Shown here: positions 7,957 through 16,787 of the stretch, piece after piece
How the letters are laid out: each line of letters starts with the position of its first letter
Numbering within the stretch: the first letter of the stretch is position 1
NCBI RefSeq assembly: GCF_002251385.1
Contig: NZ_NPJJ01000002.1
Location: 1-64,000 of the forward strand
Direction of reading: 5' to 3'
Origin: Prevotella sp. P5-108
GTDB taxonomy: Bacteria > Bacteroidota > Bacteroidia > Bacteroidales > Bacteroidaceae
DNA: 64,000 bases
Translations under genes and position numbers: made by a program
Notes under the pieces: generated by a model
Database searches by the model: none
What the model was told of the DNA's origin: nothing
The model's input: only the letters and a program-made list of their open reading frames with translations

Positions 7957-10590
7957 TTATCTCTTGACAAACTTCATGCTTACACCGTTCTTTCTTACGA
8001 TGTAGATGCCAGGAGCCAGATTGCTTTCAGACACCTTGACACCGTTCAGGGTGTAGATGCCGTCGGCAACCTTGGATGTATGTCCTGCTTCGATATTGCC
8101 GATGCCATCAACGGTGCCTTCTACGATATTGGTGAAATACTTCCAGTAGGACGCGCCCCTGTAGTTGTCGACTGAGCCAGCAGGAACATGCACTGTACAT
8201 GTGGGATAGATGCCGTCTTCGAAAGTACCATAGTTGGCTGTTGGTGCCTTTTCTCTCTTGGCGAAGATGTGGGCCAGCTTCTTGCAGCCTTTGAATACGT
8301 CGCCGTCGATGTAGGTCACTGTTGTGGGGAGGGTCACCTTGGTAAGTTCGAAGCAGTCTCTGAAGGCGTTGGTTCTGATACGGGTCACACCTTCGGGGAT
8401 GACGATGTCCTTCAGGGCATGGCAGCCAGAGAATACATTGGATCCGAGTTCTGGCTTGGAGAAGCTCTCATACTTCAGAGCGGCAGGCAGCACGACGTGC
8501 TCAAGAGACACGCAAGCCTCGAAAGCATAGTTACCGATGCGGGTGATGTTGTCGGGGATAGTCAGAGTGCCCTTGAGGTTGTAGCAAGAACCGAATGCTC
8601 CACCCTCGATGGCTGTAGCTGTAGCGGGGAATACGAAAGACTCCAGCTTGCAGTGGTCAAACATATACTCGCTGATGATATTGGCGGTAGTAGTGAACTC
8701 GAGATTGGTGGTAGAGTTTTTGTAGTAGCTGTCTCCACCTGCCACAATGTTGGCACCAGAGAGGTCGAGGCTGACGAGCTTGCCCGATGTCTCAACATTC
8801 ATCTTGTCACGTCCAGCCATCTCGCGGAGGCAGAGAATGTCGGAACTGTTGATGTCGCCAGTAACCTTGATTTCGGTCAGGTTGAACTTGTCTGCGCCTA
8901 CGAGAGTAGACAGGGTGCCGGCGGTCTTGACGTCGATGGTCTTGACACCAGTCTCGGGAGTGGTGGTGCCACCCTCTTCCTTGATTTCCTTGAAGAGACT
9001 CCAGTCGGTATCGGCCTTATACATATCTGCACAGCCTGCGGGCACATAGAGAGTGATGTTTCGCTGGTCGATGCCGTTGAAAGGCTTATACCCCTTGGGC
9101 AGAGTGGTAGCAGCGATATGTATCTCGGTAACTGATGAACAGCCGCTGAACATGCCGAAGCTCAGTTCGGTAACAGTAGCGGGGATGGTTATCTTGGTCA
9201 GTGCAGTACAGTTGGCGAGTACTGAGCCGGCAATCTTTGTTACTTTGGGGAAGTCGAAAGTGACGAGTGACGAGCAGCCTTCGAATGCGTTGTCGCCCAC
9301 CTCGGTAACCTCTTCGGGGATGGTGATGGCGGTCAGCTTGTTGGACTGCTTGAACGACTCGCTCTTGATGGCGCGCAGCGACTTGGGCAGCTTGATTTCC
9401 TTCAGTGTGGTCATCTCAAAGCAGTGGCTCTGCACGGTGTTCTCTGCAGCGGCAGCGTAGTTCCACTTGTCTTTCTCATAGAAGTTACCACCTCCGGCTA
9501 CGAAGTTGGCGTCGGTCAGGTCGAGTATTTCGAGCTTGCCGCTGGTGGGGTCGCTCTTGATGTCGCGGCCAGCCATCTCGCGGATGTAGAGCAGGTCGTC
9601 ACCGTTGATGTCGCCCTTGATGGTAAGCGAAGTGATGGTGAGTTTCTCAGCTGCATCGATGGTCGTAGAGAGTGTGCCAGCTGCGGTGAGTTCTACAGAG
9701 CGTACTACCTCGGTAGTACCGGGCTCTCCAGGATTGACGGTGGGATCATACTCTGACTCCTTCTTTACTTCCTTGAACAATTTGCAGTTATAGTCGTCCT
9801 GATACTTCTTCAGACTCTCGTCGGGTACATACAGGGTGATGTCACTCTGGGTGATGCCGCTGAAGGCAGAATAATTTATCGAGGGAACGTTGGCAGCAGC
9901 GATGTGAATCTCGGTGAGAGCAGAGCAGTTCTTGAAGATGTAGCCCTTGAGGTCGGTCACTGTCTCGGGGATGACAACCTTGGTCAGAGCGGTACAGCCA
10001 GAAAGAACGTAGGCAGAAACTATCTTGACCTTGGGGAACTCGAATGATTTGAGTGAGGTGCATCCGCTGAAAGCGCTGGCGCCAACCTCTGTCACATCCT
10101 TGGAGAAGGTAACACTGGTAAGAGCGGCGCACTTCTCGAAGGCACTGTCCTTAATCTTGGTAACAGAGTTGGGCAGTTTTACCTCTTTTAATATGGTACC
10201 GGCAAAGCAGTAGGAGCCTACAGTGGCATCGGCGGGTGAGCCCTTCTCGGTGAAGCTCTTGTCGTAGTAGTCTCCGCCGCCAGCCACAAAGTTGGCTTCG
10301 GTCAGGTCGAGCACTTCGAGTTTGCCTTCGGTGGCTACGCCCTTCTTGTCACTGCCAGCCATCTCGCGGAGAAACAGTATGTCGGCTCCGTTGAGGTCGC
10401 CCTTGACGACAAGTGAGGTTGTGGTAAACTTCTGGTCAGAGGTGACCAGTGTGTTGAGGGTTCCAGCAGTAGTCACATTGACGGTTACTGGAGTCTGTTC
10501 GCCTGCTTTGGCCTGGGCAAACGCATCGGTAGGTGCAACAGCGAGAATGCTGGCTGCCACCATACCCAAAAGGTGAAAATTGTGTTGCAT
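7957..10590 (-). CDS. BspA-like leucine-rich-repeat secreted protein
   Basis: The 877-residue exported protein has a signal peptide (LLGMVAASILAVAPTDAFAQ) and three homologous modules of roughly 260 residues. Each opens with a 'TAGTL..LV...K.T.TSL.VKGD.N..D.L.LREMAG' strand set and then carries LRR_5 repeats of the Treponema/BspA type (CAALTSVTFSK, CTALTKVVIPETVT and similar). It ends in the tail LAPGIYIVRKNGVSMKFVKR, like a short type IX secretion sorting signal, so cell-surface display is likely. Such proteins bind host or partner surfaces in related species; the ligand here is unknown. The frame is intact, unlike the neighbours on both sides. ATG at 10590 is used; ATG at 10596 is equally possible. 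Confidence 0.88.
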   Translation of the reverse strand: MQHNFHLLGMVAASILAVAPTDAFAQAKAGEQTPVTVNVTTAGTLNTLVTSDQKFTTTSLVVKGDLNGADILFLREMAGSDKKGVATEGKLEVLDLTEANFVAGGGDYYDKSFTEKGSPADATVGSYCFAGTILKEVKLPNSVTKIKDSAFEKCAALTSVTFSKDVTEVGASAFSGCTSLKSFEFPKVKIVSAYVLSGCTALTKVVIPETVTDLKGYIFKNCSALTEIHIAAANVPSINYSAFSGITQSDITLYVPDESLKKYQDDYNCKLFKEVKKESEYDPTVNPGEPGTTEVVRSVELTAAGTLSTTIDAAEKLTITSLTIKGDINGDDLLYIREMAGRDIKSDPTSGKLEILDLTDANFVAGGGNFYEKDKWNYAAAAENTVQSHCFEMTTLKEIKLPKSLRAIKSESFKQSNKLTAITIPEEVTEVGDNAFEGCSSLVTFDFPKVTKIAGSVLANCTALTKITIPATVTELSFGMFSGCSSVTEIHIAATTLPKGYKPFNGIDQRNITLYVPAGCADMYKADTDWSLFKEIKEEGGTTTPETGVKTIDVKTAGTLSTLVGADKFNLTEIKVTGDINSSDILCLREMAGRDKMNVETSGKLVSLDLSGANIVAGGDSYYKNSTTNLEFTTTANIISEYMFDHCKLESFVFPATATAIEGGAFGSCYNLKGTLTIPDNITRIGNYAFEACVSLEHVVLPAALKYESFSKPELGSNVFSGCHALKDIVIPEGVTRIRTNAFRDCFELTKVTLPTTVTYIDGDVFKGCKKLAHIFAKREKAPTANYGTFEDGIYPTCTVHVPAGSVDNYRGASYWKYFTNIVEGTVDGIGNIEAGHTSKVADGIYTLNGVKVSESNLAPGIYIVRKNGVSMKFVKR

Positions 10591-10705
10591 AAGCATGTAT
10601 TATGTAAGTTAATTATCTCTCTCCGTGGTTAACATACCTCTTAGTCAGGGTGCATAGCATAGATACAGGATGGCTCAGAAGGCGTGTTGTAACATTAATT
10701 TGCCA

Positions 10706-10713
10706 CAAAGGTA
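10706..10713 (-). promoter_or_regulatory. -7 element of LRR gene promoter
   Basis: TACCTTTG on the minus strand matches TAnnTTTG and would give a leader of about 105 nt to the LRR gene. No good -33 element is visible. Confidence 0.4.
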
Positions 10714-10888
10714 ATGGATATATTTATAATATGTATCGTTTTTTCCTTATTTTTTTTGAGTGGCGCAATATTTTTCATGATTTTTCCAACGTTTACGCAT
10801 TATTTGTGTATCTTTACGCTGAAAAATGCCCGTTTTTGGGCACTTGCCTGCAACAAAGATGCAAGATTATTCATTAAAACTCATCTAT

Positions 10889-11778
10889 ATGAAAAAACAT
10901 CTACTTACGTTGGTATTAATCACATTGGTATCATTGACAGCCAATGCGCAGACCGTCTACGAGTCGCTCAAGGGGCAGCCCGTGCATGTCGTTTCGGGCA
11001 ACGGGACGATTGACCATTCTCTATCTGCAGCTCAGATTTCCGTGGCGGCACCTATGTGCAAGGCTGAGGGCGAGGGCGGTACAAAGGTTCCGTTGGAGTA
11101 TCTCTTCGTCAATGGCGCCGATGTTCCCTTTGGCGCCGACGGCTTCCCGAAGCTCCTGGCTCTAATGCGGTCTTTGGTCGTATCACCGCCGATAAACTCA
11201 AACCCTATGCCGATTATAGCATTGTGGGTATCGCATTTATAGTGGCTTCAGACTTGGGCTCCGTTCCCAGTATCATAGCGATGGAGCGCCGTACTGATGG
11301 ATAACATACTGTAGCTGGTGGAAACATCGAGAGTTATGATGTGACCAATGCCACCAATGGCATCGTGCTCAATGAGGTGGGATGTACACAGACTTATGTC
11401 ATTCCCAAGGAGCCCAAGGACATTCTCTTCGGATATGGTTATACCCAGTCGGCCACTGGTACTAATGCCGACAAACCTATCTTCCTGGGCAAGACCACTG
11501 ATACGGCCAACGGATATCTGGTACTGGGTACCCTCAATGCAGCCTATGGTCGTGGCATCTATACGGTGAGTAGCGCCAAGTTCCCTTATGCCGCTTGCGT
11601 GCAACTCATTCTCTCCAATGGCAGCACGACAGAAATCGTTGGCGTTGACGGCAAGCGCGACGTCAAAGTCGTAGAGCGCTATACTCCCGACGGGCAGCGT
11701 GTTTCTGCCCCTGTGAACGGCATCAATATAGAAAAACTAAGCGACGGCACTACGCGTAAGGTGTTTGTGCAGAAGTAA
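10889..11778 (+). pseudogene. frameshifted secreted protein, copy A of a tandem pair
   Basis: Starts with a clear signal peptide (MKKHLLTLVLITLVSLTANAQ). The frame breaks near 11161-11165; the continuation in another frame (NAVFGRITADKLKPYADYS...) is recognisable by comparison with copy B. It then meets an in-frame TAA just before HTVAGGNIESYDV. The C-terminal part (11341-11778) is well preserved and ends in a T9SS-like tail (RYTPDGQRV...INIEKLSDGTTRKVFVQK). The upstream DNA including a TATCTTTA element (10809-10816) and the downstream terminator resemble those of copy B, so gene and flanks were duplicated together. Function unknown; the family is not recognised. Confidence 0.75.
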
Positions 11779-11795
11779 AGCCATACGGATAAAGG

Positions 11796-11833
11796 CCCCG
11801 AAGAACGCGACACTGATGGTCGTATCTTCGGGG
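11796..11833 (+). terminator. terminator of copy A
   Basis: CCCCGAAGA and TCTTCGGGG form a 9-bp stem shortly after the stop codon. Copy B has the same hairpin at 13029-13066. Confidence 0.7.
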
Positions 11834-11891
11834 CTTATAGTGTCCATACTTGTTCTCCATGTCTTTCTGTTGATGTCATCGGAAGGTCGGC

Positions 11892-11931
11892 AGACAGCCA
11901 TGTGGTCACCCCTATATATAATAATAGGTGT
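11892..11931. repeat. TATATATAATAATAGGTGT repeat, copy 2
   Basis: Same 40-bp element as at 5305-5344, lying after the copy A terminator and before the copy B promoter. Confidence 0.7.
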
Positions 11932-12033
11932 GAAGGTGATGGGTGGTCGTACATGGCGCATCGCTTTCTCCATATTTCTTTGGAGGGTCGCGATAAATCT
12001 CATAATTTTACCGATGTTTACACATTATTTGTG

Positions 12034-12041
12034 TACCTTTG
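12034..12041 (+). promoter_or_regulatory. -7 element before copy B
   Basis: TACCTTTG matches the Bacteroidota -7 consensus, about 74 nt before the copy B start codon. The surrounding ACACATTATTTGTGTA resembles the sequence before copy A. Confidence 0.5.
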
Positions 12042-12114
12042 CGCCGTCAAAAGTGTGTTTGGGGGTATGTTTATGCGACAACCATGCACAAGTATACATA
12101 AAAAGTTAGTCTAT

Positions 12115-13011
12115 ATGAAAAGAAATTTACTCACGTTAGTATTCATTACATTGATATCATTGACAGCCGGTGCGCAGGCCGTTTGCAAGTCGCACAAAGA
12201 GCTGCCCAAAAGGATTGATTCGGAGATAGTGGACATCGCCCCGCGCTATTTAAGACTCAGCGTATCCAGTCGGCACCAGTATGCAAGGCTATGGATGATG
12301 ATAGCTATCTGTCCAAGCAGAAACATCTCTTTGTCAAGGGTGCCGACTCTCCCTATATGAAAATATGCATCGGAAATAACTTGGATGCCCGGGTCTTGGG
12401 ACACCTCACTCCCGAGATGCTCAAGCCCTATGCCGGTTACAAAATAGTGGGTATATCATTCGCGGTGGGTTCGACCTTGGGTAATTCCCCCCTACGTCGT
12501 AGCCTATGAATCATACGGATATGGGTACGAATTGATAGGAGAATCAATTGTCAAGGACTATATGACAGAACCTCTGTCCTACGTGTTCAACGAGGTGGAA
12601 TGTACATGGAATTATGTCATTCCTAAGGAGCCCGGACATATAATCTTCGGATATACGTTTAAGCCGATAAATTTTAGTCCTATTGAAAATAATCCTACTA
12701 ATGATAACGATGTCACAGTGGGTCTTACCGTTGATACGGCCAACGGCTTTCTGGTTTGGGGTGAGTTGATAAAAGACGAAGGCTATAAGCTATATCGGTT
12801 AAGCTCTAACGAGCTTCCATATGCCGCTTGCGTGCAACTCATTCTCTCCAATGGCAGCTCGACAGAAATCGTGGGCGTCGACGGCAAGCGCGATGTCAAA
12901 GTCGTAGAGCGCTATACTCCCGACGGGCGGCGTGTCTCTGCTCCTGTGAGCGGCATCAATATAGAAAAACTAAGTGACGGCACTACGCGCAAGGTGTTTG
13001 TGCAGAAGTAA
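12115..13011 (+). pseudogene. frameshifted secreted protein, copy B of a tandem pair
   Basis: Begins with a signal peptide (MKRNLLTLVFITLISLTAGAQ) like copy A. The coding sequence is spread over at least three frames: the first breaks near 12250-12290; the second (FVKGADSPYMKICIGN ... VGISFAVGSTLGNSP) ends near 12490; the last (VAYESYGYGYELIGES onward) is intact to 13011. The final 190 bp are nearly identical to copy A, whereas the middle has diverged strongly. That pattern suggests gene conversion or selection at the 3' end. It ends in the same tail INIEKLSDGTTRKVFVQK. Function unknown. Confidence 0.75.
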
Positions 13012-13028
13012 AGCCATACGGATAAAGG

Positions 13029-13066
13029 CCCCGAAGAACGCGACTCTGATAGTCGTATCTTCGGGG
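13029..13066 (+). terminator. terminator of copy B
   Basis: CCCCGAAGA / TCTTCGGGG stem with an inner CGACT/AGTCG stem, followed by GTTTATTG. Confidence 0.7.
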
Positions 13067-13328
13067 TTTATTGTGTCTATCCTTGTGCTTCCCGTCTTTA
13101 GGTTGGTGTCATCGGATGATGGTCTCCTGTCAGCCCCTATATATAATAATAGGTGTAATGGTGGCCCAGATGGGGGTGAAAGCGGTCGTGACGGCGGTGG
13201 AGATGGCGACGGGCTCGGAAGGGGTGTACTACAGGGCGTTAGAGATGACTGTGGCGATGGCGTTAACTAAAGTTGGCAGGAATGGCGGCGGCTGTTAACA
13301 AAATTTTGCAGGTTATGGCGTGCGCAGA
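13067..13328. other. intergenic region after copy B
   Basis: Holds the third TATATATAATAATAGG copy (13131-13156). From about 13157 to 13290 it is a G-rich stretch with a faint 21-bp rhythm that I cannot firmly call a repeat. No gene seen. Confidence 0.4.
13131..13156. repeat. TATATATAATAATAGGTGT repeat, copy 3
   Basis: CAGCCCC then TATATATAATAATAGGTGT, lying at the same distance after copy B as copy 2 lies after copy A. Confidence 0.7.
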
Positions 13329-13360
13329 TTTGGTATCGACGAAGTGCGTGACTACCTTTG
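13329..13360 (+). promoter_or_regulatory. promoter of the HU-like gene
   Basis: TTTG (13329-13332), 20 nt, then TACCTTTG (13353-13360): a full match to the Bacteroidota sigma-ABfr promoter pattern. The leader would be about 70 nt. Confidence 0.75.
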
Positions 13361-13437
13361 CATTGTCAAAAGTACCGGAACGGATGACAACAAGCGAACA
13401 CACAAACACAATGTCAAACTAACAAAAATCAATCATT

Positions 13438-13887
13438 ATGTTGAAGTACAAATTGTATCAAGACAATCGCAGCAATGCGCAGCACAAGGGCAACTGGTAT
13501 GCCCACATGAATCTCGACGGCACTATGGGCCTTGACGAATTGGCCGCTCACATGTCTGACCATGGCACCCCTTACTCCAAAGGTGTAATCTGCGGTGTGC
13601 TGAACGATATGGTGGGATGTATCAAGGAACTTGTGCTCGAGGGCAATGCCGTGAAGCTCGACAACCTTGCCATCTTCTCGGTAGGAATTGAGAGCAAGCC
13701 TGCCAACACCAAGGAGGAATTTAATGCCCGCACCCATATCACCGGTTACAAGTTGCGGGCGCGAGCCACTGGTGGCAGTATCAATGCCCGATTGAGCCAA
13801 CTTGCATCCATCAATCAGATGGGCGAGTACAGCCATGACGAGGCAGAGACGGCAGAGAACAGCCAGGACGCCAATAACGGCGAATGA
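13438..13887 (+). CDS. HU-HIG type DNA-binding protein
   Basis: The 149-residue protein belongs to the HU/IHF-like group common in Bacteroidales that starts MLKYKLYQDNRS. The HU fold covers about residues 1-125, including KGNWYAHMNLDGTMGLDELA, the helix with VLNDMVGCIKELVLEG and the strand VKLDNLAIFSVGIESKPA. An acidic tail rich in Glu, Ala and Asn follows. It is expected to bind and bend DNA or act as a nucleoid protein; specific targets are unknown. It has its own promoter at 13329-13360 and a strong hairpin behind it, so it is probably monocistronic. Distinct from the canonical 90-residue HU at 32363. Confidence 0.88.
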   Translation: MLKYKLYQDNRSNAQHKGNWYAHMNLDGTMGLDELAAHMSDHGTPYSKGVICGVLNDMVGCIKELVLEGNAVKLDNLAIFSVGIESKPANTKEEFNARTHITGYKLRARATGGSINARLSQLASINQMGEYSHDEAETAENSQDANNGE

Positions 13888-13969
13888 TGACACAGGAGGC
13901 GACGCTGCCGGTCAGGCATCATGGATGACATAGGAAGAGAGGCAGACTAACCTCACTGAGACCCAAGAG

Positions 13970-14019
13970 TCCCCGAGGAAGGCGAAGGATGAGAATCCTA
14001 CCCTGACTCGGGGATTTTT
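13970..14019 (+). terminator. terminator of the HU-like gene
   Basis: TCCCCGAG (13970-13977) pairs with CTCGGGGA (14007-14014), enclosing a small AGGAT/ATCCT stem, and is followed by five T. Confidence 0.75.
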
Positions 14020-14166
14020 GTTGTCCTCCCTTACCGTCGCCGCGACAAGCCGGCTGATGGCGATGAGAGTCTGGGAAGGAATGGCGACCAGAGATGGGCG
14101 CAGCAGGATGATGGCTGCCGTTGGCGCGACTTTTTGCAGCCGGACAGCAAATTATAACACAATTTT

Positions 14167-14198
14167 TTTGAGACTTCGGATAAATATCACTACTTTTG
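14167..14198 (+). promoter_or_regulatory. promoter of the DUF4294 gene
   Basis: TTTG (14167-14170), 20 nt, then TACTTTTG (14191-14198). The first ATG (14204) is only 6 nt after the -7 box, so the transcript may be leaderless or start translation at a slightly later ATG (14207 or 14213). Confidence 0.7.
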
Positions 14199-14203
14199 CG
14201 GTC

Positions 14204-14854
14204 ATGATGAAGATGTATCGTATCATAGGTATGGTGTGCCTGATGGTGGCGGCGATAACTGCTGACGCTCAGACCGCTAAGCGGGCGGGCATAAATCCAG
14301 AAGACCGACAGGTGGACATGGACAACCCCACCTTTGTGCCTATGGTCAAGGTGGGCAAGGTGCTGCTGGGCCGCGACTCGGTGCAGTATGTCGAGCTCAA
14401 TAACATCTATGTATATCCCAAGCCCGTCTTCAAGAACGAGCGGCAGATGATGGCGTACAACAGACTGGTCTATAACGTGAAAAAGGTGCTGCCTATAGCC
14501 AAGGAATGTCGTGGCATCATCCTCGAGACCTATGACTATCTGCAGACATTGCCCAACAAGGAAGCGCGCGACCGCCACCTGAAACTCGTGGAGAAGGGCA
14601 TCAAGGCCGAGTATACTCCCCGCATGAAGCGGCTTACCTACCAGCAGGGCAAACTGCTCATCAAACTGATTTACCGTGAGTGCAACTCGTCGTCCTACAA
14701 TCTTATCCAGTCGTTCTTTGGTCCCACCCGCGCTGGCGTCTATCAGGCCTTTGCCTGGGTCTTCGGAGCCAGTCTGCGCAAGGGCTACGAGCCCGAGGGA
14801 GTAGACCGTTTCACCGAGCGCATCGTGCGCCAGGTAGAGAGCGGGCAAATCTGA
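14204..14854 (+). CDS. DUF4294 secreted protein
   Basis: The 216-residue protein has a signal peptide (IIGMVCLMVAAITADAQ) and matches the DUF4294 family of Bacteroidota. Its hallmarks are VELNNIYVYPKPVFKNE, the YNVKKVLPIAKECRGIILE helix and LIYRECNSSSYNLIQSFFGP near the end. The family is widespread and often near growth or envelope genes, but its role is not established. It is likely periplasmic. Start: ATG 14204 directly behind a consensus promoter; Met codons at 14207 and 14213 are alternatives. A bidirectional hairpin separates it from the convergent gene. Confidence 0.85.
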   Translation: MMKMYRIIGMVCLMVAAITADAQTAKRAGINPEDRQVDMDNPTFVPMVKVGKVLLGRDSVQYVELNNIYVYPKPVFKNERQMMAYNRLVYNVKKVLPIAKECRGIILETYDYLQTLPNKEARDRHLKLVEKGIKAEYTPRMKRLTYQQGKLLIKLIYRECNSSSYNLIQSFFGPTRAGVYQAFAWVFGASLRKGYEPEGVDRFTERIVRQVESGQI

Positions 14855-14897
14855 CGCCGCCACGCATTGCTTCAGAAAATCTTATGCTATCAATAAT

Positions 14898-14933
14898 GCC
14901 ATGGGCACCATCTTGACGGATGGTGCCCATGGC
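14898..14933. terminator. bidirectional terminator
   Basis: GCCATGGGCACCATC and GATGGTGCCCATGGC form a perfect 15-bp stem with a 6-nt loop between convergent genes. A short T run follows on the plus side. Confidence 0.85.
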
Positions 14934-14936
14934 GTT

Positions 14937-15731
14937 TTATCGCTTGATGTGGCCCTGCAGCGTGGTATAGAACTGGTCGACTATTTCGAGCATATCTGCG
15001 GGCAGGTATTCATAGGCTTTGGTAATCATCTCTTCGGGTATCTCGTAGTAGGCTTCGGCTATGCTGCCGCAGATGGCACCCTTGGTGTCGGTGTCGCCCT
15101 GGGCGAGGATGGCTGTGCGTATGGCGTCTTCGAAGTTGTTGCTGTCGAGAAAACAGCTGATGGCCGCCGGCACCGTCTCCTGGCAGGTGGCGTCGAAGTG
15201 GCCCTCGTTGCCGAGTCTGTAGACCTCCTTGAGGTCGGGGATGTCGTAGCCGAAAGTCTGCTTGACGGTGCCTATCACCTCGTCTTTGGTGATGCGCACC
15301 GTGCGCAGCCAGTAGATGAGCGTAGCCACACACTGTGCTCCGCGTATGCCTTCCCTGTGGCAGTGGCTGGGCAGCGCCGTCTTCATCGCCTCGTCCTGCA
15401 TCTGGTGGAAGTCGTCGTAGAGCCATCCTATCGGGCTCACCCGCATCGCCGAACCGTTGCCATACGAGGCCTGGGGCAGATGGTCGGCGCTCTGCAGCCA
15501 CTTCAGGAACCTCCCTCCATAGCCTCCCATGGGGTCGGGATAGCGGCTGCACCAGTCTACCAGTGCGTCCTTGTACTCCCGATGGTTCATCGCCGCATCG
15601 GCTATGGCGATGGTGCAGATGGTGTCATCGGTGTAGCTGCAGTCGGGGCTGAAGAGCTTGAAGCCCGGTGTAGCCACATTTTCAAACTCGAATCGCGACC
15701 CTACGATGTCGCCAATGATAGCTCCTAACAT
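14937..15731 (-). CDS. ADP-ribosylglycohydrolase family protein (DraG-like, cytosolic)
   Basis: The 264-residue enzyme of the DraG/ARH fold begins LGAIIGDIVGSRFEF. It carries the dinuclear-metal motifs SYTDDT (about residues 52-57) and QGDTDTKGAICG (about 210-221). Members remove ADP-ribose from proteins, nucleotides or related N- or O-linked ADP-ribose. No signal peptide, so cytoplasmic action is expected. It lies 27 bp after the M28 peptidase gene and is probably the last gene of the operon 18538-14937. The substrate cannot be told from sequence. Distinct from the two secreted, 500-residue relatives at 41712-44821. Confidence 0.9.
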   Translation of the reverse strand: MLGAIIGDIVGSRFEFENVATPGFKLFSPDCSYTDDTICTIAIADAAMNHREYKDALVDWCSRYPDPMGGYGGRFLKWLQSADHLPQASYGNGSAMRVSPIGWLYDDFHQMQDEAMKTALPSHCHREGIRGAQCVATLIYWLRTVRITKDEVIGTVKQTFGYDIPDLKEVYRLGNEGHFDATCQETVPAAISCFLDSNNFEDAIRTAILAQGDTDTKGAICGSIAEAYYEIPEEMITKAYEYLPADMLEIVDQFYTTLQGHIKR

Positions 15732-15758
15732 AATGGATAGATTTAGGTGGATGATAGT

Positions 15759-16787
15759 TTACTCTTCGGTGTAGATGACCTGAATCATCGTCTGTCCCAC
15801 GGCTTTGAGGGTGTTGCGGCTGATGTGCTCCATGTTGTCGTTCAGCGTGTGCCACGTGGGTCCGAAACTGCTCTGGGCGCAGTCGGGGTAGAAGGGGATG
15901 ATGTCTATCGTGGGTATACGTGCCGTCTGGTTGAGTGGGATGTGGTCGTCGGTGACCATACCTCCCTCCTGACGGGGGAAGAAGTTGCCATAGCCGGCCT
16001 TGCGGGCTGCCCGCCATACCTTCTTGACTATCTCCGGCGCAAACTGCATTGACATTCCCTCCTTGTAGAAGCGTGCTCCCTCGCCGCCTACCATGTCGAG
16101 CAGGATGGCGTAGCGCACCTCGAAGCCGTCGGGGAGATGGCTGGCGAAGTGCTGGGCACCCAGCGCCCATGTACTCTCGCTGTCGCCGCTGTTGATCCAC
16201 TGCGGGGTGCCCCAGTCTTCGGCGTCGAAGCACACGAAGTCTACTCCGATGTTGAGGGTGGTGTCGCGGTGGATGAGGCGAGCCACCTCGAGCATCACAG
16301 CCACACCGCTGGCGGCGTCGTTGGCAGCGAGGATGGGCTTGCGCCAATTGGTGGAGTCGGGGTCATTGTCTGCCCACGGACGGCTGTCCCAGTGGGCGCA
16401 GAGCATGATGCGTGTGGAGCGCTCGGGATGCGACCGGGCTATGATATTGCGGCATTTGAGCGTGGTGCCGTCATATCCCGTCACGTCGGCTTGCTGTATC
16501 TCCAGTTGGCAGCCATACTCTTCAAACTTCTTCTCTATCCACTGCGCGCAGCGGTCATGCCCCTCGGTGTTCATGGCTCTTGGGCCAAAGTCACACTGGG
16601 CCTGGGTGAAGGCGTAGGCACTGTCGGCGCTGAACGCGGGACCCACGGGGTCTATCTTGTCCATACTTTCTTCCATGTCTATGCTGTCGGCATGTCCCCA
16701 TCCGGTGTTCATGCCGACGGCAGCGATGGCAACCACCACGGCGGCGGTCGCTCCTCCTATTATCATCTTCATTTTTCTGGTCATCAT
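15759..16787 (-). CDS. M28-family zinc peptidase
   Basis: The 342-residue exported aminopeptidase-like enzyme has an N-terminal membrane anchor or signal segment (MIIGGATAAVVVAIAAVGM). The M28 metal ligands are visible: AHWDSRPWAD (His-x-Asp), AANDAASG (bridging Asp), FDAEDWG (Glu pair) and the late HTLNDNMEHIS. In Bacteroidota, close relatives act as glutaminyl cyclase-like or aminopeptidase enzymes; either is possible. The start ATG (16787) overlaps the TGA of the upstream fusion gene in ATGA, so the two are translationally coupled. That supports joint processing of peptides or gamma-glutamyl compounds. A longer frame upstream of this ATG is a shadow of the fusion gene. Confidence 0.9.
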   Translation of the reverse strand: MMTRKMKMIIGGATAAVVVAIAAVGMNTGWGHADSIDMEESMDKIDPVGPAFSADSAYAFTQAQCDFGPRAMNTEGHDRCAQWIEKKFEEYGCQLEIQQADVTGYDGTTLKCRNIIARSHPERSTRIMLCAHWDSRPWADNDPDSTNWRKPILAANDAASGVAVMLEVARLIHRDTTLNIGVDFVCFDAEDWGTPQWINSGDSESTWALGAQHFASHLPDGFEVRYAILLDMVGGEGARFYKEGMSMQFAPEIVKKVWRAARKAGYGNFFPRQEGGMVTDDHIPLNQTARIPTIDIIPFYPDCAQSSFGPTWHTLNDNMEHISRNTLKAVGQTMIQVIYTEE

